Shown one piece after another: positions 1-11,423 of a DNA stretch of 64,000 nt. This DNA comes from Verrucomicrobiota bacterium (lineage in GTDB: Bacteria; Verrucomicrobiota; Verrucomicrobiia; Limisphaerales; UBA1319). Location: the NCBI GenBank assembly GCA_022711435.1, contig JAKLFB010000021.1:34167-98166 (forward strand), given 5' to 3'. The notes beneath the pieces were generated by a model. It did no database searches and had not been told where the DNA came from. It saw only the letters and a list, made by a program, of their open reading frames with translations. The number at the start of each line of letters is the position of its first letter. Positions within the stretch are counted from its first letter, which is position 1. Both the position numbers and the translations under genes were made by a program.

Positions 1-1
1 C

Positions 2-970
2 GATGGCAAACCGCTGCCCGGCGTTGAGGTTTCCGCATCCTCGAGCCTTCGGTCATGGACCGATCACGATGGGAGCTTCTGGCTGCCGGGAGTGTCCTCC
101 GGCAACTACTCCCTCGCGGCCCGGCTGCCGGGCTATCACCTGTTCAATGTTGGTTTCACCAATCCCCTGCAGGTCACCGCGCATCGGTCGAGCCTGGACT
201 TCGTGGCGGTGGCCGGCACAGGCCAGTACTCGATCGCCCTGGTTCGGACCGGTTCCGTGTGGCGCTATCTGGACACGGGCCAATACCCGGGAGCGGATTG
301 GACCCTCCCGACGTTCGCCGACGGGGGCTGGAAGACAGGCCTGGCGCCCCTGGGATACTCGAACAGCGGCATCGCCACGACCGTCAGCTACGGAGGCGAT
401 TCCGACAACAAACACATCACGACCTATTTCCGCCGGCCATTCACGGTCAACAACCTGGACCGGCTGGCGTCGATCCGGATCGGGCTGATGCGAGACGATG
501 GAGCGGTGGTGTATCTGAATGGCAGAGAGGCCATCCGCAGCAACATGCCCGGCGGAGGCATCAGCGCCGCCACGCGCGCGGCGCAGACGGTGGGCGGAAC
601 GGAGGAGACCGCCTTTTTCGAGAGCGACCTGGATCCCTCCTGGCTGCAGGAAGGGGCCAACCAGCTGGCTGTCGAGGTGCACCAAGTGGTCCCGGACAGC
701 ACGGATCTGGGATTCGATTTGCGGCTGACGGCCATGGAGCTGCCGGCCATTCCCGCCCCGCGAATCGATTGGCGGATCGAGGATGGGGAATTGGTGCTCT
801 CCTGGCCGGCCCTTGCGATCGGCTGGCAGCTTTATTCGAGTCCGGACTTCGGGCGCGACGAATCCGCGTGGTCGGTCCAGCCGATGCCCCTGGCGATCAC
901 CAACGGGATCCGCTTCTTCCGGCAGCCGATCGGCAGCGGCCGGGAGTTCATTCAGCTCCGCCGGCCTTGA
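2..970 (+). CDS. Secreted multidomain protein, 3' part (5' end outside window)
   Basis: The frame is open from the window edge, so the true start lies upstream. The first ~40 visible residues (DGKPLPGVEV...) look like the end of a carboxypeptidase-regulatory-like beta-sandwich. A second beta-sandwich follows, with the signatures TTYFRRPF, DDGAVVYLNG, SNMPGG and NQLAVEVHQ. I know this module from secreted phosphoesterases and lamin-tail proteins of Verrucomicrobia and Planctomycetes. The last ~60 residues (ELVLSWP...WQLYSS...FFRQ) resemble the C-terminal module seen on three other proteins in this window. No catalytic residues are visible in the part present, so the enzymatic role, if any, cannot be told. 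The protein ends at TGA 968-970. Probably extracellular or outer-membrane; that is inference. Confidence 0.7.
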   Translation, partial: DGKPLPGVEVSASSSLRSWTDHDGSFWLPGVSSGNYSLAARLPGYHLFNVGFTNPLQVTAHRSSLDFVAVAGTGQYSIALVRTGSVWRYLDTGQYPGADWTLPTFADGGWKTGLAPLGYSNSGIATTVSYGGDSDNKHITTYFRRPFTVNNLDRLASIRIGLMRDDGAVVYLNGREAIRSNMPGGGISAATRAAQTVGGTEETAFFESDLDPSWLQEGANQLAVEVHQVVPDSTDLGFDLRLTAMELPAIPAPRIDWRIEDGELVLSWPALAIGWQLYSSPDFGRDESAWSVQPMPLAITNGIRFFRQPIGSGREFIQLRRP

Positions 971-1437
971 AGGCGATCCCGCACCCGAGTCTTTTGGCCG
1001 GGTCTATCGCGCAGCGTTCGCCCACCGATCACAGTGTGGGACGATGGGGTCGCATCTAAATAGTTAATTCTGGTGAAAAGCAAGTAGTTTTCCAGCAGGG
1101 GTATTGGGGGATCGGCGGGTGGCGGCGGGCGTTCGTTCTGTCAACCTCCGGGGCGGATCCTGTCAGCCAGCCAAATCCGCCGATCCAAAACCGCAACCGC
1201 AAGACCCCCGGGACGCCCTGGACGCCCCATCGGCCGGTCGGATTTGCGCTTGTTGCGCCTCGAAGCCCTGCCCCCCACTCGAAAACCGAAATAATAGCCA
1301 GAACGGTTTTTCAGCAGAATCAATATTTGACCGAACCCTATCCGGCTGTGAACGGCTGTGCGGTTGCGCCGCACAGCCGTTCATGATGAAGCCTGAGACG
1401 ATGCGTTGGTTGGCCGACACATCGTGCGCGGCAGGTT
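971..1437. other. Intergenic region between convergent genes
   Basis: This 467-base convergent gap has no credible gene. Short open frames in it lack a plausible start or any recognisable product. Its one clear structure is the long perfect hairpin at 1349-1383. The stretch around 1055-1100 and 1290-1330 is more AT-rich than the surroundings. Confidence 0.5.
1349..1383 (-). terminator. Long perfect hairpin downstream of the beta-propeller gene
   Basis: A 15-bp perfect stem (1349-1363 paired with 1369-1383) closes a TTGCG loop. It lies 55 bases past the stop of the minus-strand gene ending at 1438 and could terminate that transcript. No U-tract follows on either strand, so a classical intrinsic terminator is not proven. 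It could equally stabilise the mRNA 3' end. Confidence 0.45.
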
Positions 1438-4400
1438 CTACTCGTTACCTTGAACGCGATAGAACATGGACTGCGGGCCGACAGTGTCCGTAGCCTCGCT
1501 GGCCGAGACCGGAGCGCCCACATCTTCCCAGGCGCCCTGCGTCGCATCGGGGCGGCGCTGCAACTGGAACGGTCCCAGGCCTCCCTGCCACTTGATGGTG
1601 ACGGTCGAATTCGCAATGCCGATGTCGGTGATTTCAAGGTCGGCGGCCGGCGCCTGGGACACCACAGCGATGCCGAACGACCTTTCGCCCGTGCCAACGA
1701 CCTTCAGATTCAATGAGGTGGCACCATCCACCTTAACCGTGCCCAGGCGTCCGCCCGTGCCAACCCAGAACAGAGTTCCGTCGGGACGCAAGGTGATGCC
1801 GAGCGGCGAGAGGCCGGCGTCCTGCAAGAGAACCGTCGGATTGGCGCCCGTCAGGCTCATCCGTTTGATCTCGTGCGTGCCGGCATCGGTGTAGTAGATG
1901 TGCCCATTGGGGGCATCCACGGCCATGGCGTTGAAGTAGAAGTCGGCGGCAGCCAGGTCGCGAGCCAATTCCATGTGATTTGCGCCCGTCAGGTCGCAGC
2001 GATAGAGGACGCCGTTGAGCATCGGATCGGCGTAATAGATGTAACCGTTCGCCCGATCCAGATCCAGGGCCGTATAGTGGCCCGCCAAACCGCCCAGGAA
2101 CGCATAATCGGTCCCCTCCACATTGCCCCGCACGACTCCCTGCGTCCATGTGGTCCAATAGAGCTGGCCATTGGCCGCATCGAGTGCCAGCATTTGAGCG
2201 TTGGAGAAGCCCAGCCAATCTCCGTTGTAGAGCTCTTTCTGGCCGCTGCCATCCATTCCCGCTCGAACAATGCGGCTGGCGCTGTGCCCGCTCATGCCGT
2301 CTTCGGCCCAGTACACAATGCCGTTCGTGTCGTCGACGGCGATGCCGATGGGACGATTCAGCCCTGCAGCGATGGGAGTCTTGCCGCTGCCATCGAACGC
2401 GGCAGCCCATACGGTTCCGGCATCCGCAACCCACCCGCCATCCTCGGTCCAGAACATCTGCGGCTTGACCAGCTTTTCCTGGATGGTGTAAGCGACGATT
2501 CCGTTGTTGGCCGCCAGGGCGAACACTTTTCCGCCACCGAAAGCAACAGCGCCCACGCCATTGCCGTTCGAGTAGTCGCTGGGGAAGAGGCGGGACGTTT
2601 GAGGATGGTCCTGCTGCACCATGCCCGCGGCCGTGGGCTTGAACAGCCGAAGCTCGTGTTGGCTGCCCACGGCGGTGCTTGTCGTCACCGTCTTCAGAAT
2701 CGCCAGCAGGTCGCTCTTCGCGTTATAGTCAATGATGCCGCCCATCGCCTTGAGTTCGCTGTTGGTGCGCACCAGGGTTGCTGTGGCTGCGGCCAGGTCG
2801 AGGGTGAACTCCTGCAACGCAAACTGCTGGGCGGCGGACGTCGAGTCATTCTTGGTGAAGAACGTGTTGTCCGCACCCCACGCGATGCCGTTGAGGGAGG
2901 TCGAGGTGGTGCTGGCGATTTCAGGAGCCTGAACCTTGGTATGGTTGAATAGGACTCCGTCCGTGGTGGTGAAGACGGCGAGAACCTTGCCCTGCCGCGT
3001 GCCGCAAATGATTTGCGTGTTCGCGCCGGCGCCGCGGACGTCGATGTTATCGCCATAGCGGCGATTGGCCGCGGTTGCGTCGCCCTCGCTCGGATCGCCT
3101 TCATAAACGAGGACCGGGTCGGCGGTTTCGTCGGCCCAGCGATAAATCCGGAACGGCCCATTGTTGTTCATGGGCACGGCGGGCTGGCTCATGCTATCGA
3201 CGGCCAAGTTGCAGGCGTAGATTGCCCCGTCATCCGCGCCGCCGATCATATTGAGCGGGAAGTTCATGTCGTACTTGATGCCATTGGTTTTCAAGGTTCC
3301 GATGAAACTCCCGTTGGCGGAATCGATCACATAGACCTGTCCGCTGCCATTGGTGGGATACCGGCTGACGGTGAGGACATGGCCAGAGACCGGGTTATAA
3401 GCCAGCCCGCGCTGCATGTGGTTGGTGGTCATCCAATCGTAGGCCAGGGGCGGGATGTTCCAGTCAGGTTCCAGCACGTGCGCCTTGAGCCTCACCGGGC
3501 CGGCTAATTCGCAGATCAAGCCGGTTCCACCAACGATCATGTTGCCCTCGGCGGTCACATCAAATCCCCAGAACTGGCCGCTGTAACCGGTGAGCTCGGT
3601 CAGCTGTTCCTTCGTGTACGTCGTCAGCAGTGCGCCCAGCGTCGTCGCGCTGGTCATCTCGTAGACTTGGATGCCGTTGTCGGTGGTCTGGACGTAGAGG
3701 TATCCGCCGCGTTCCACCACGGTCCAGAGGCCAAAGCTCCCCGTCCCGGTCAACGCTCCGGCGTTGCCCAGTTCGGTTTCCGCTCCGGTGGCCAGGTTGA
3801 TCGCGAAGAACTTCGGGTTATCATTCTGGCCCCCATCACCGTAGTAAGCGTAGCCGCTGTAGACATCGCCCACACGGACATTGCGAATCCGGCCGGTGGC
3901 GCTGGTCGTGACGTATCCCTGCTCGTTCCAGAGGGTGTCAGGCGTCACAGCAAACGGCTCCGCATCCACCGTCGCCAGCGCCAGCCGCTTGCGGTTGCCC
4001 GAGGGATTGTAGATGCAGTAAATGATCGTGTTCTCATCCACCCAGTCAAACGTCTCGGTGGACTGACCTTCCGGCACCGGAGCTTCAATCCGGTTCTGGC
4101 CGTCAAAGTCATAACGCGAAAACACCGAAGTCGCCGCGCTGCTGCCGCCCAGTATGTAACGAGCCCGATGGGCGCCGCGGAAAGGCGCTATGATGCGGTG
4201 CTCGACCGACGCCATCATGAATTCCGGCGTGCTGGAACCCTGGGGATAACGTCCGATGGCAGGGGCGTTGAGCTGGTTGGCGTAGATGTCCCCGTCGAAG
4301 AAGCGGGGGTTGAACATGCTATTGGCGCTAATTCCAACGTCGCTGTGGAGGTGAATGGTCGTTCTTAGCCTGAGGTTCTGGGATGGAATGGGCCCCGCCT

Positions 4401-4464
4401 GGCATAGAGGGGCTAACAACAGCACGGCAACAATTATTAATAGTTCTAATCGTTTCATGTTCAT
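1438..4464 (-). CDS. Large secreted beta-propeller protein (DUF4623-like N-terminus, YWTD/NHL-like C-terminus)
   Basis: 1008 residues. A signal peptide is clear: basic start, then LLIIVAVLLLAPLCQA. Residues ~30-480 are a region of repeated beta-strands that resembles Verrucomicrobia/Bacteroidetes proteins annotated DUF4623; I hold that family call loosely. Residues ~690-930 contain at least five repeats of the LDL-receptor YWTD/NHL type, such as GIVYWAEDG, GQLYWTTW, GYIYYADP, GHIYYTDAG and GTLFWVG. The last ~60 residues (VTIKWQGG...FQLQRR...FYRVQGNE) form the FYRV-type module shared with other secreted proteins here. Codons 3-13 are unusually AT-rich (TTA, CTA, ATA), unlike the rest of the gene. 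Likely extracellular binding or structural role; substrate unknown. It is transcribed divergently from glgP. Confidence 0.7.
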   Translation of the reverse strand: MNMKRLELLIIVAVLLLAPLCQAGPIPSQNLRLRTTIHLHSDVGISANSMFNPRFFDGDIYANQLNAPAIGRYPQGSSTPEFMMASVEHRIIAPFRGAHRARYILGGSSAATSVFSRYDFDGQNRIEAPVPEGQSTETFDWVDENTIIYCIYNPSGNRKRLALATVDAEPFAVTPDTLWNEQGYVTTSATGRIRNVRVGDVYSGYAYYGDGGQNDNPKFFAINLATGAETELGNAGALTGTGSFGLWTVVERGGYLYVQTTDNGIQVYEMTSATTLGALLTTYTKEQLTELTGYSGQFWGFDVTAEGNMIVGGTGLICELAGPVRLKAHVLEPDWNIPPLAYDWMTTNHMQRGLAYNPVSGHVLTVSRYPTNGSGQVYVIDSANGSFIGTLKTNGIKYDMNFPLNMIGGADDGAIYACNLAVDSMSQPAVPMNNNGPFRIYRWADETADPVLVYEGDPSEGDATAANRRYGDNIDVRGAGANTQIICGTRQGKVLAVFTTTDGVLFNHTKVQAPEIASTTSTSLNGIAWGADNTFFTKNDSTSAAQQFALQEFTLDLAAATATLVRTNSELKAMGGIIDYNAKSDLLAILKTVTTSTAVGSQHELRLFKPTAAGMVQQDHPQTSRLFPSDYSNGNGVGAVAFGGGKVFALAANNGIVAYTIQEKLVKPQMFWTEDGGWVADAGTVWAAAFDGSGKTPIAAGLNRPIGIAVDDTNGIVYWAEDGMSGHSASRIVRAGMDGSGQKELYNGDWLGFSNAQMLALDAANGQLYWTTWTQGVVRGNVEGTDYAFLGGLAGHYTALDLDRANGYIYYADPMLNGVLYRCDLTGANHMELARDLAAADFYFNAMAVDAPNGHIYYTDAGTHEIKRMSLTGANPTVLLQDAGLSPLGITLRPDGTLFWVGTGGRLGTVKVDGATSLNLKVVGTGERSFGIAVVSQAPAADLEITDIGIANSTVTIKWQGGLGPFQLQRRPDATQGAWEDVGAPVSASEATDTVGPQSMFYRVQGNE

Positions 4465-4641
4465 TAGTATTTAAGCATTGTTCCATTGCTTATGCTCATA
4501 ACCGCAACAATTCTAATGCAGCGAGGGTGATGGGCAAGATATTTCGTTGGACTCATCACTTGGATCGCATGTCAGGCTTGCGCGACGCGCGGGCGGATTT
4601 AAGATGCCGGGGCTGGCTCAACCTAGCGGCAGGATATTTCT
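4465..4641. promoter_or_regulatory. Divergent intergenic region between the propeller gene and glgP
   Basis: 177 bases hold the promoters of two divergent genes. The half next to the propeller gene (4465-4520) is markedly AT-rich for this genome. The glgP side has a usable ribosome-binding site, AGGA, nine bases before the ATG. No confident -35/-10 pair or operator could be picked by eye. Confidence 0.35.
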
Positions 4642-7158
<2,517 letters not shown>

Positions 7159-7217
7159 GGTTGGAATGGTTATTGCTCTTCGCACATCTGCAATCAACCT
7201 AACAACCAGGATCGATT

Positions 7218-7727
7218 ATGGCATATCAACGGTATGACGATCTGCGGGTCTGGCAGGAGTCGGCGCGGCTGGCCGAGGGCGCCTTTCAGCTGACCGAGCA
7301 GCCATTTTTCAAGGGGTGCTTCAGCTTGCGGGATCAACTCGAACGGTCGGTGGTCTCGCTGGCCGGTCAGATCGCGGCGAGCCACGACCGCCAGGGAGCC
7401 GATCGAGTGGCGATGATCCTTGAGGCGCGTCGCACGGTGGCGGAGCTCCGATCGCTGCTGAGCTTGCTCGAGCGCAGGCCGGGATTGGCAGGCCAGCGCG
7501 GCGCGTTGAGCGAGCTGCAGGGCGCGGCCGAGATCTGCGCCCGCCAGCTCTGGGGCTGGGCCGATGCCATTCAGAATCCGGGAGCTCGGGCGAACCGGGC
7601 TCGATCTGGCGGGGATGGGGGGCGGGCCGAGGACCGGCCATTGGGGGCATCGGGTGGAGATGAATTAGGCGCGGGCGCCGAGCGTGGGGGGGATCGTCAG
7701 GGTGCTCGGCGGCCCGCGCGACCTTGA
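7218..7727 (+). CDS. Four-helix-bundle protein (23S rRNA IVS-protein-like) with a low-complexity tail
   Basis: 169 residues. Residues 1-~120 fit the small four-helix-bundle family first seen in 23S rRNA intervening sequences: YQRYDDLRVWQES at the start, then FSLRDQLERSVVSLAGQIA. The function of free-standing members is unknown. The family is usually about 115-130 residues. Here the last ~50 residues are a Gly/Arg/Ala-rich run (GARANRARSGGDGG...) without helical pattern. This suggests a lost original stop or a frameshift near 7580. The start is supported by AGGA six bases before the ATG. The gene follows glgP by 59 bases and could be cotranscribed with it. Confidence 0.7.
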   Translation: MAYQRYDDLRVWQESARLAEGAFQLTEQPFFKGCFSLRDQLERSVVSLAGQIAASHDRQGADRVAMILEARRTVAELRSLLSLLERRPGLAGQRGALSELQGAAEICARQLWGWADAIQNPGARANRARSGGDGGRAEDRPLGASGGDELGAGAERGGDRQGARRPARP

Positions 7728-7977
7728 AGCCTGCATCGGGGCGCAGGCACCATTCTGCATCGGCAGCGGCGATCTCGATCCGTGCGGATGGACAAGCGCT
7801 CTCGAGCGAACGCGTGGCGCGATCCTTGGCTCCAGGAGCCCTTCCGGTTCGCGGCTCGGCTGCGATTCGACTGTAACCGGACATGGATGGGATGCGTCTG
7901 GCGTGTAGGAAGCCCGGGCGGCGGCGTGGTTTCCCGAGCGGAACACCGGTCCGGGCAAGGGAATAACTGCATTTTGT
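7728..7977. other. Intergenic region upstream of the CpxP-like gene
   Basis: 250 bases without a credible gene. The last ~30 bases before the next ATG are AT-richer and include an AAGGGAA stretch. I saw no convincing operator or RNA element. Confidence 0.3.
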
Positions 7978-8499
7978 ATGAAAGCAATTCGATTCACAGG
8001 TATTACTGCGATGGCGGTTGTTGGGATGATGGCAATGGCTGGATCGCTGCCCGCTCAGGACGCAAAGCCGGCCAAGCCGGCCCGGGAAGCCCGGCAAGCC
8101 GGAGTGGCCCGGGAAGGCAGGCAGGCCGGCGCGCCTCCCGGCCAGCTCACAGCCGAACAGGCCAAGAGGCAGACCGAGAACCGGATCAAACAGCTCACGA
8201 CACAGCTGAGCCTGACCCCCGAGCAGCAGAAGAAGCTCGAGCCGATCCTCAAGGAGCAGTCCGAGAAGATGCGCGAGCTGATGGGCAAGACCGATCTGAC
8301 CCAGCAGCAGCGCCGGGAGCAGATGACGCAGATGCGCGAGAAATACGATGCCAAGCTGAAGGAGATCCTGACTCCCGACCAGCAGAAGAAATATGCGGAG
8401 CTGCGCCAGAGCCCGGGCCGCCAGGGCCGCGGCCAGGGCGATGCCGCCACTCCGAAGCAAGGCCAGCGGGGAAACCGGCAACGCCCGACCCAGCCTTAG
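7978..8499 (+). CDS. Small secreted Gln/Lys-rich protein, CpxP/Spy-like
   Basis: 173 residues. The N-terminal signal peptide ends near AGSLPAQDA, so the protein is periplasmic or extracellular. The middle is helical and charged and carries two copies of an LTPxQQKK motif: LTPEQQKKLEPILKEQ near residue 80 and LTPDQQKKYAELRQ near 130. This recalls the LTxxQ motifs of the periplasmic Spy/CpxP chaperone family. Flanking segments (PAKPAREARQAG and a Gly/Gln/Arg-rich tail) look disordered. The family link is by motif only. A possible envelope-stress or scaffold role is inference. It has no clear operon partner. Confidence 0.6.
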   Translation: MKAIRFTGITAMAVVGMMAMAGSLPAQDAKPAKPAREARQAGVAREGRQAGAPPGQLTAEQAKRQTENRIKQLTTQLSLTPEQQKKLEPILKEQSEKMRELMGKTDLTQQQRREQMTQMREKYDAKLKEILTPDQQKKYAELRQSPGRQGRGQGDAATPKQGQRGNRQRPTQP

Positions 8500-8719
8500 C
8501 AGGGCATCGAGAGCCCCCGACGGCGCGCCTGAACACGGCATGCGGGCGCGCGCGTTCTGCCGCGGGACCGATGCAGGGGCTCGGCCTGCATTGTGAGGCA
8601 AGCCGCTCGGCGTTCAGTAACTAGGGACCTGCCGCAACATGGCGCCGCAAGGTGCAATGCTGCGGCAGCGTTGCTTTCATGCCCAGGCCCGCGTATCGTC
8701 GATACGACCCTGAGGGGCT
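8500..8719. other. Intergenic region with a dyad
   Basis: This 220-base gap holds no gene. An inverted repeat, CTGCCGCA at 8629-8636 and TGCGGCAG at 8661-8668, could form an 8-bp stem with a long loop, perhaps a weak terminator for the preceding gene. No U-tract is seen. Confidence 0.3.
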
Positions 8720-9103
8720 ATGAGAATCGATAAGTGGCTGTGGGCGGCGCGGATCTTTCGGACACGGACTCAGGCAACAGCGGCGTGCCGGAGCGGTCAT
8801 GTGAAGATGGGCGGCCAGGCGCTGAAGCCGTCCCATGAGGTGCGGCTCGAGGAGGTCTTGACGGTCCAGATGGATGTGCTCCAGCGAACGCTGCGGGTGA
8901 CCGGTCTCAGCGAGAGGCGGGTGGGAGCGCCGGTTGCTCGCACGCTGGTCGAGGACCTGACATCGCCGGAGGAGCAGGAGCGTGCGCGGGCGGAGCGGGC
9001 CAAGCTGAACCAGGGGCGCCCTCCGGGCATGGGACGGCCCACGAAGCGGGATCGGCGATTATGGGAGCGCTGGATCCTGCGTCCCGATTCCTCGCAAACA
9101 TGA
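8720..9103 (+). CDS. hslR: S4-domain RNA-binding protein, Hsp15 family
   Basis: 127 residues, the usual Hsp15 length. The S4 domain fills residues 1-~60: MRIDKWLWAARIFRTRTQA, then CRSGHVKMGGQALKPS. The conserved RxDKWLWxxRxxKTR-type start fits a role in binding free 50S subunits that carry a stalled nascent chain, as shown for E. coli Hsp15. The C-terminal third is basic (GRPPGMGRPTKRDRRLWERW), as is typical of the family. It is convergent with nadE, 116 bases away. The exact role in this organism is inferred from the family. Confidence 0.88.
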   Translation: MRIDKWLWAARIFRTRTQATAACRSGHVKMGGQALKPSHEVRLEEVLTVQMDVLQRTLRVTGLSERRVGAPVARTLVEDLTSPEEQERARAERAKLNQGRPPGMGRPTKRDRRLWERWILRPDSSQT

Positions 9104-9219
9104 GCTGGAGCCGCCGTGAGGGGGGGAGGTTGATGGCCGCCAGCAGGTCCGCCTCGTTACCTCGGCGGCTGCACCGGAGCGGACCGCGGGATGAGGATGG
9201 GCTGGATCGAGGGCCGCCG

Positions 9220-10857
9220 TTATGCCTCGCGGAACCGCTGGGCAATGGGGATCCGGCGGCCCACGCCGAAGGCCTTGCTGGTGACCTTGAGGCCGGGCGC
9301 GGCCTGGCGGCGTTTGAACTCGGCTCGGCTGACCAGCCGGATCACCTGGCGAACGGTGGCGGGATCGTGCCCGCGGTTGGCGATCGCCTGGGGGCTGAGC
9401 CCTTCGACGATGTAGGCGTCGAGAATGGCGTCAAGGACATCGTAGGGCGGGAGCGAGTCCTGGTCCGTCTGGTTGGGGCGCAACTCCGCCGACGGAGGTT
9501 TGGTGATCGAGGCGGTGGGAATGATTTCCCGGTCGCGATTGATCCAGCGGGCGAGGCGGTAGACCATGGTTTTGGGGAGATCGCTCAGGACAGCGAGCCC
9601 GCCGCACATGTCGCCGTAGAGGGTGCAGTAGCCGACTGCCAACTCGCTCTTATTCCCGGTGGTCAGCAGGAGGCCGCCGAACTTGTTGGAGAGGGCCATC
9701 AGGATCACGCCGCGGAGCCGCGCCTGGAGGTTTTCCTCCGTGACATCTTCAGGGTGCCCGGCGAACACCGGGGCGAGCTCGGCTCGAAGCGTGGCGAAAG
9801 CGGACTGGATGGGAATGACATCGTATCGAATGCCCAGGTTCCGGGCGAGCTGCCGGGCGTCATCGAGACTGCCGGCGGACGAGAACTGAGAAGGCAGAGC
9901 GACCCCCCAGACCTCGGCGGAGCCCAGGGCATCGACGGCCAGACAGGCGGTCAGGGCCGAATCGATTCCTCCGCTGAGGCCGAGGAGCGCGCGCTGGAAT
10001 CCGCATTTCTGCAGGTAGTCGCGCAAGCCGAGCACGAGCGCGCGATGGAGCTTCTCCTCATCCGGAGCTTCGGCGCTGGCGCACGGCGGGGCGGCGTCAA
10101 GGTCGACCAGGACCAGATCCTCGGCGAACATGGCGGCCTGGGCGATCAAGGCGCCGTCGCGGTTGAACGCGAGGCTGCGCCCATCGAAGACAAGCTCATC
10201 GTTGCCGCCGACCAGGTTGACGTAGACGACAGGCACCCGGGCTTTGGAGGCGAGATTGGCGAGCATGGCATGCCGGGTGGTCTCCTTGCCCAAGTGCCAG
10301 GGGGACGCCGAGACATTGAACAGGATCCGGGCGCCTTGCTGGACGAGGTTGATGGCCGGGTCGCGGCGGTAGCGGCGCTCCCGCCAGAAATCCTCGTCGT
10401 TCCACACATCCTCGCAGATGGTGAGGCCGAGGGGGCATCCCTGGAAATCGACGGGTGCATTGGTGTCCGCCGGCTCGAAATAGCGGTCCTCGTCGAAGAC
10501 ATCGTAGGTGGGCAGGAGCGTTTTTTCGCGGATCGCTTCGACTCGGCCGTTGCGGAGCAAAGCGACGGCGTTGGTGGCCGGCCGGCCGGGGGCGCGATCG
10601 TTGCGGCCCGCGAAGCCCGCCAGCAGACCGGCGGAGCCGACGGCGCGCGCGAGATCCTCGAGGGCCGCAAGGTTCTGGCCGATGAACTCCGGCCGGAGGA
10701 GCAGGTCGCGAGGCGGGTAGCCGGGAATCGCCAGCTCGGGCGCCACAACGAGGTCGGCGCCCGCCTGGACGCCCTGCGCGTAGGCGGCGCGGATCTTGGC
10801 GGTGTTGCCAGCGAAATCTCCGACGGCGGAGTTGACCTGGGCGAGGGCGACGTTCAT
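9220..10857 (-). CDS. nadE: Glutamine-dependent NAD+ synthase
   Basis: 545 residues with two fused domains. The N-terminal nitrilase-type glutaminase (1-~255) shows the catalytic triad Glu41 (PELAIPGYP), Lys112 (REKTLLPTYDVFDE) and Cys148 (GLTICEDVW). The C-terminal ATP-pyrophosphatase domain (~265-545) has the P-loop LSGGIDSALT at 295-303, and TTGNKSELAVGYCTLYGD further on. It converts nicotinate adenine dinucleotide, ATP and glutamine to NAD+ in the cytoplasm. Its ATG overlaps the stop of the upstream DUF192 lipoprotein gene by four bases (ATGA), which indicates translational coupling. All key residues are present. Confidence 0.97.
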   Translation of the reverse strand: MNVALAQVNSAVGDFAGNTAKIRAAYAQGVQAGADLVVAPELAIPGYPPRDLLLRPEFIGQNLAALEDLARAVGSAGLLAGFAGRNDRAPGRPATNAVALLRNGRVEAIREKTLLPTYDVFDEDRYFEPADTNAPVDFQGCPLGLTICEDVWNDEDFWRERRYRRDPAINLVQQGARILFNVSASPWHLGKETTRHAMLANLASKARVPVVYVNLVGGNDELVFDGRSLAFNRDGALIAQAAMFAEDLVLVDLDAAPPCASAEAPDEEKLHRALVLGLRDYLQKCGFQRALLGLSGGIDSALTACLAVDALGSAEVWGVALPSQFSSAGSLDDARQLARNLGIRYDVIPIQSAFATLRAELAPVFAGHPEDVTEENLQARLRGVILMALSNKFGGLLLTTGNKSELAVGYCTLYGDMCGGLAVLSDLPKTMVYRLARWINRDREIIPTASITKPPSAELRPNQTDQDSLPPYDVLDAILDAYIVEGLSPQAIANRGHDPATVRQVIRLVSRAEFKRRQAAPGLKVTSKAFGVGRRIPIAQRFREA

Positions 10858-11363
10858 GGGAAGGCATTGCGCAGCGAGCCTCGCTCCGTCTGGATGAGAG
10901 TGCCCGGCCCCAGGCCGCGTTCGAGGAACCAGCCCCGTCGAGTCTCCAGCACATATTGGACTTGATCGGAGGCTGCGTCGACCGGGGTTTCATCCAGCGG
11001 CTGGAGATCGTGGATTTCCAGGATGACGCCTTCGGGGCTGATGTAGGCGCAGGAGAGGGGCAAGGTGGTGTTCTTCATGTAGAAGGAGGTGCGGTGAGGC
11101 GCGGGGAACACGAACAGCATGCCTTCGTTGTCGGCGAGAGACTCGCGGAACATCAGCCCGCGCTCCCACTGGGCCGGGACGCGCGCGACCTCCGCCATCA
11201 GCTCGTGCACCCCGATCTGGAGCTTGGCCACGGGCAGCTTGGGCTGGGGCCTCGAGTGGCGCGGACTCGAATCGGCGGCTCCGGCCGCCGGCGCACGATC
11301 GCGGCAGCCGGCCATCGAAACCGCCCACAGGCTCAGGAGAACAACGCACCATCGGTTCATCAT
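10854..11363 (-). CDS. DUF192 family lipoprotein
   Basis: 169 residues. It has a lipoprotein signal peptide with lipobox SMAGC (acylated Cys19), so it is probably membrane-anchored. The DUF192 domain covers ~50-165 with the family pattern RGLMFRESLADNEGMLFVFP, then SFYMKNTTLPLSCAYI, IHDLQPLDE and a late YVLETRRGW. The biochemical role of DUF192 is not established. It shares an ATGA overlap with nadE downstream, so the two are coexpressed. Whether that reflects function or just operon packing is unknown. Confidence 0.85.
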   Translation of the reverse strand: MMNRWCVVLLSLWAVSMAGCRDRAPAAGAADSSPRHSRPQPKLPVAKLQIGVHELMAEVARVPAQWERGLMFRESLADNEGMLFVFPAPHRTSFYMKNTTLPLSCAYISPEGVILEIHDLQPLDETPVDAASDQVQYVLETRRGWFLERGLGPGTLIQTERGSLRNAFP

Positions 11364-11423
11364 GGCAGGTCAACCTATACACGATGAACTCCGGAATGAC
11401 AGCCCGTTGTTGCCTCCGAATCG

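Noticed and set aside
9061..10965. 634-codon frame antisense to nadE
   Set aside because: Opposite strand of a gene with complete catalytic residues.
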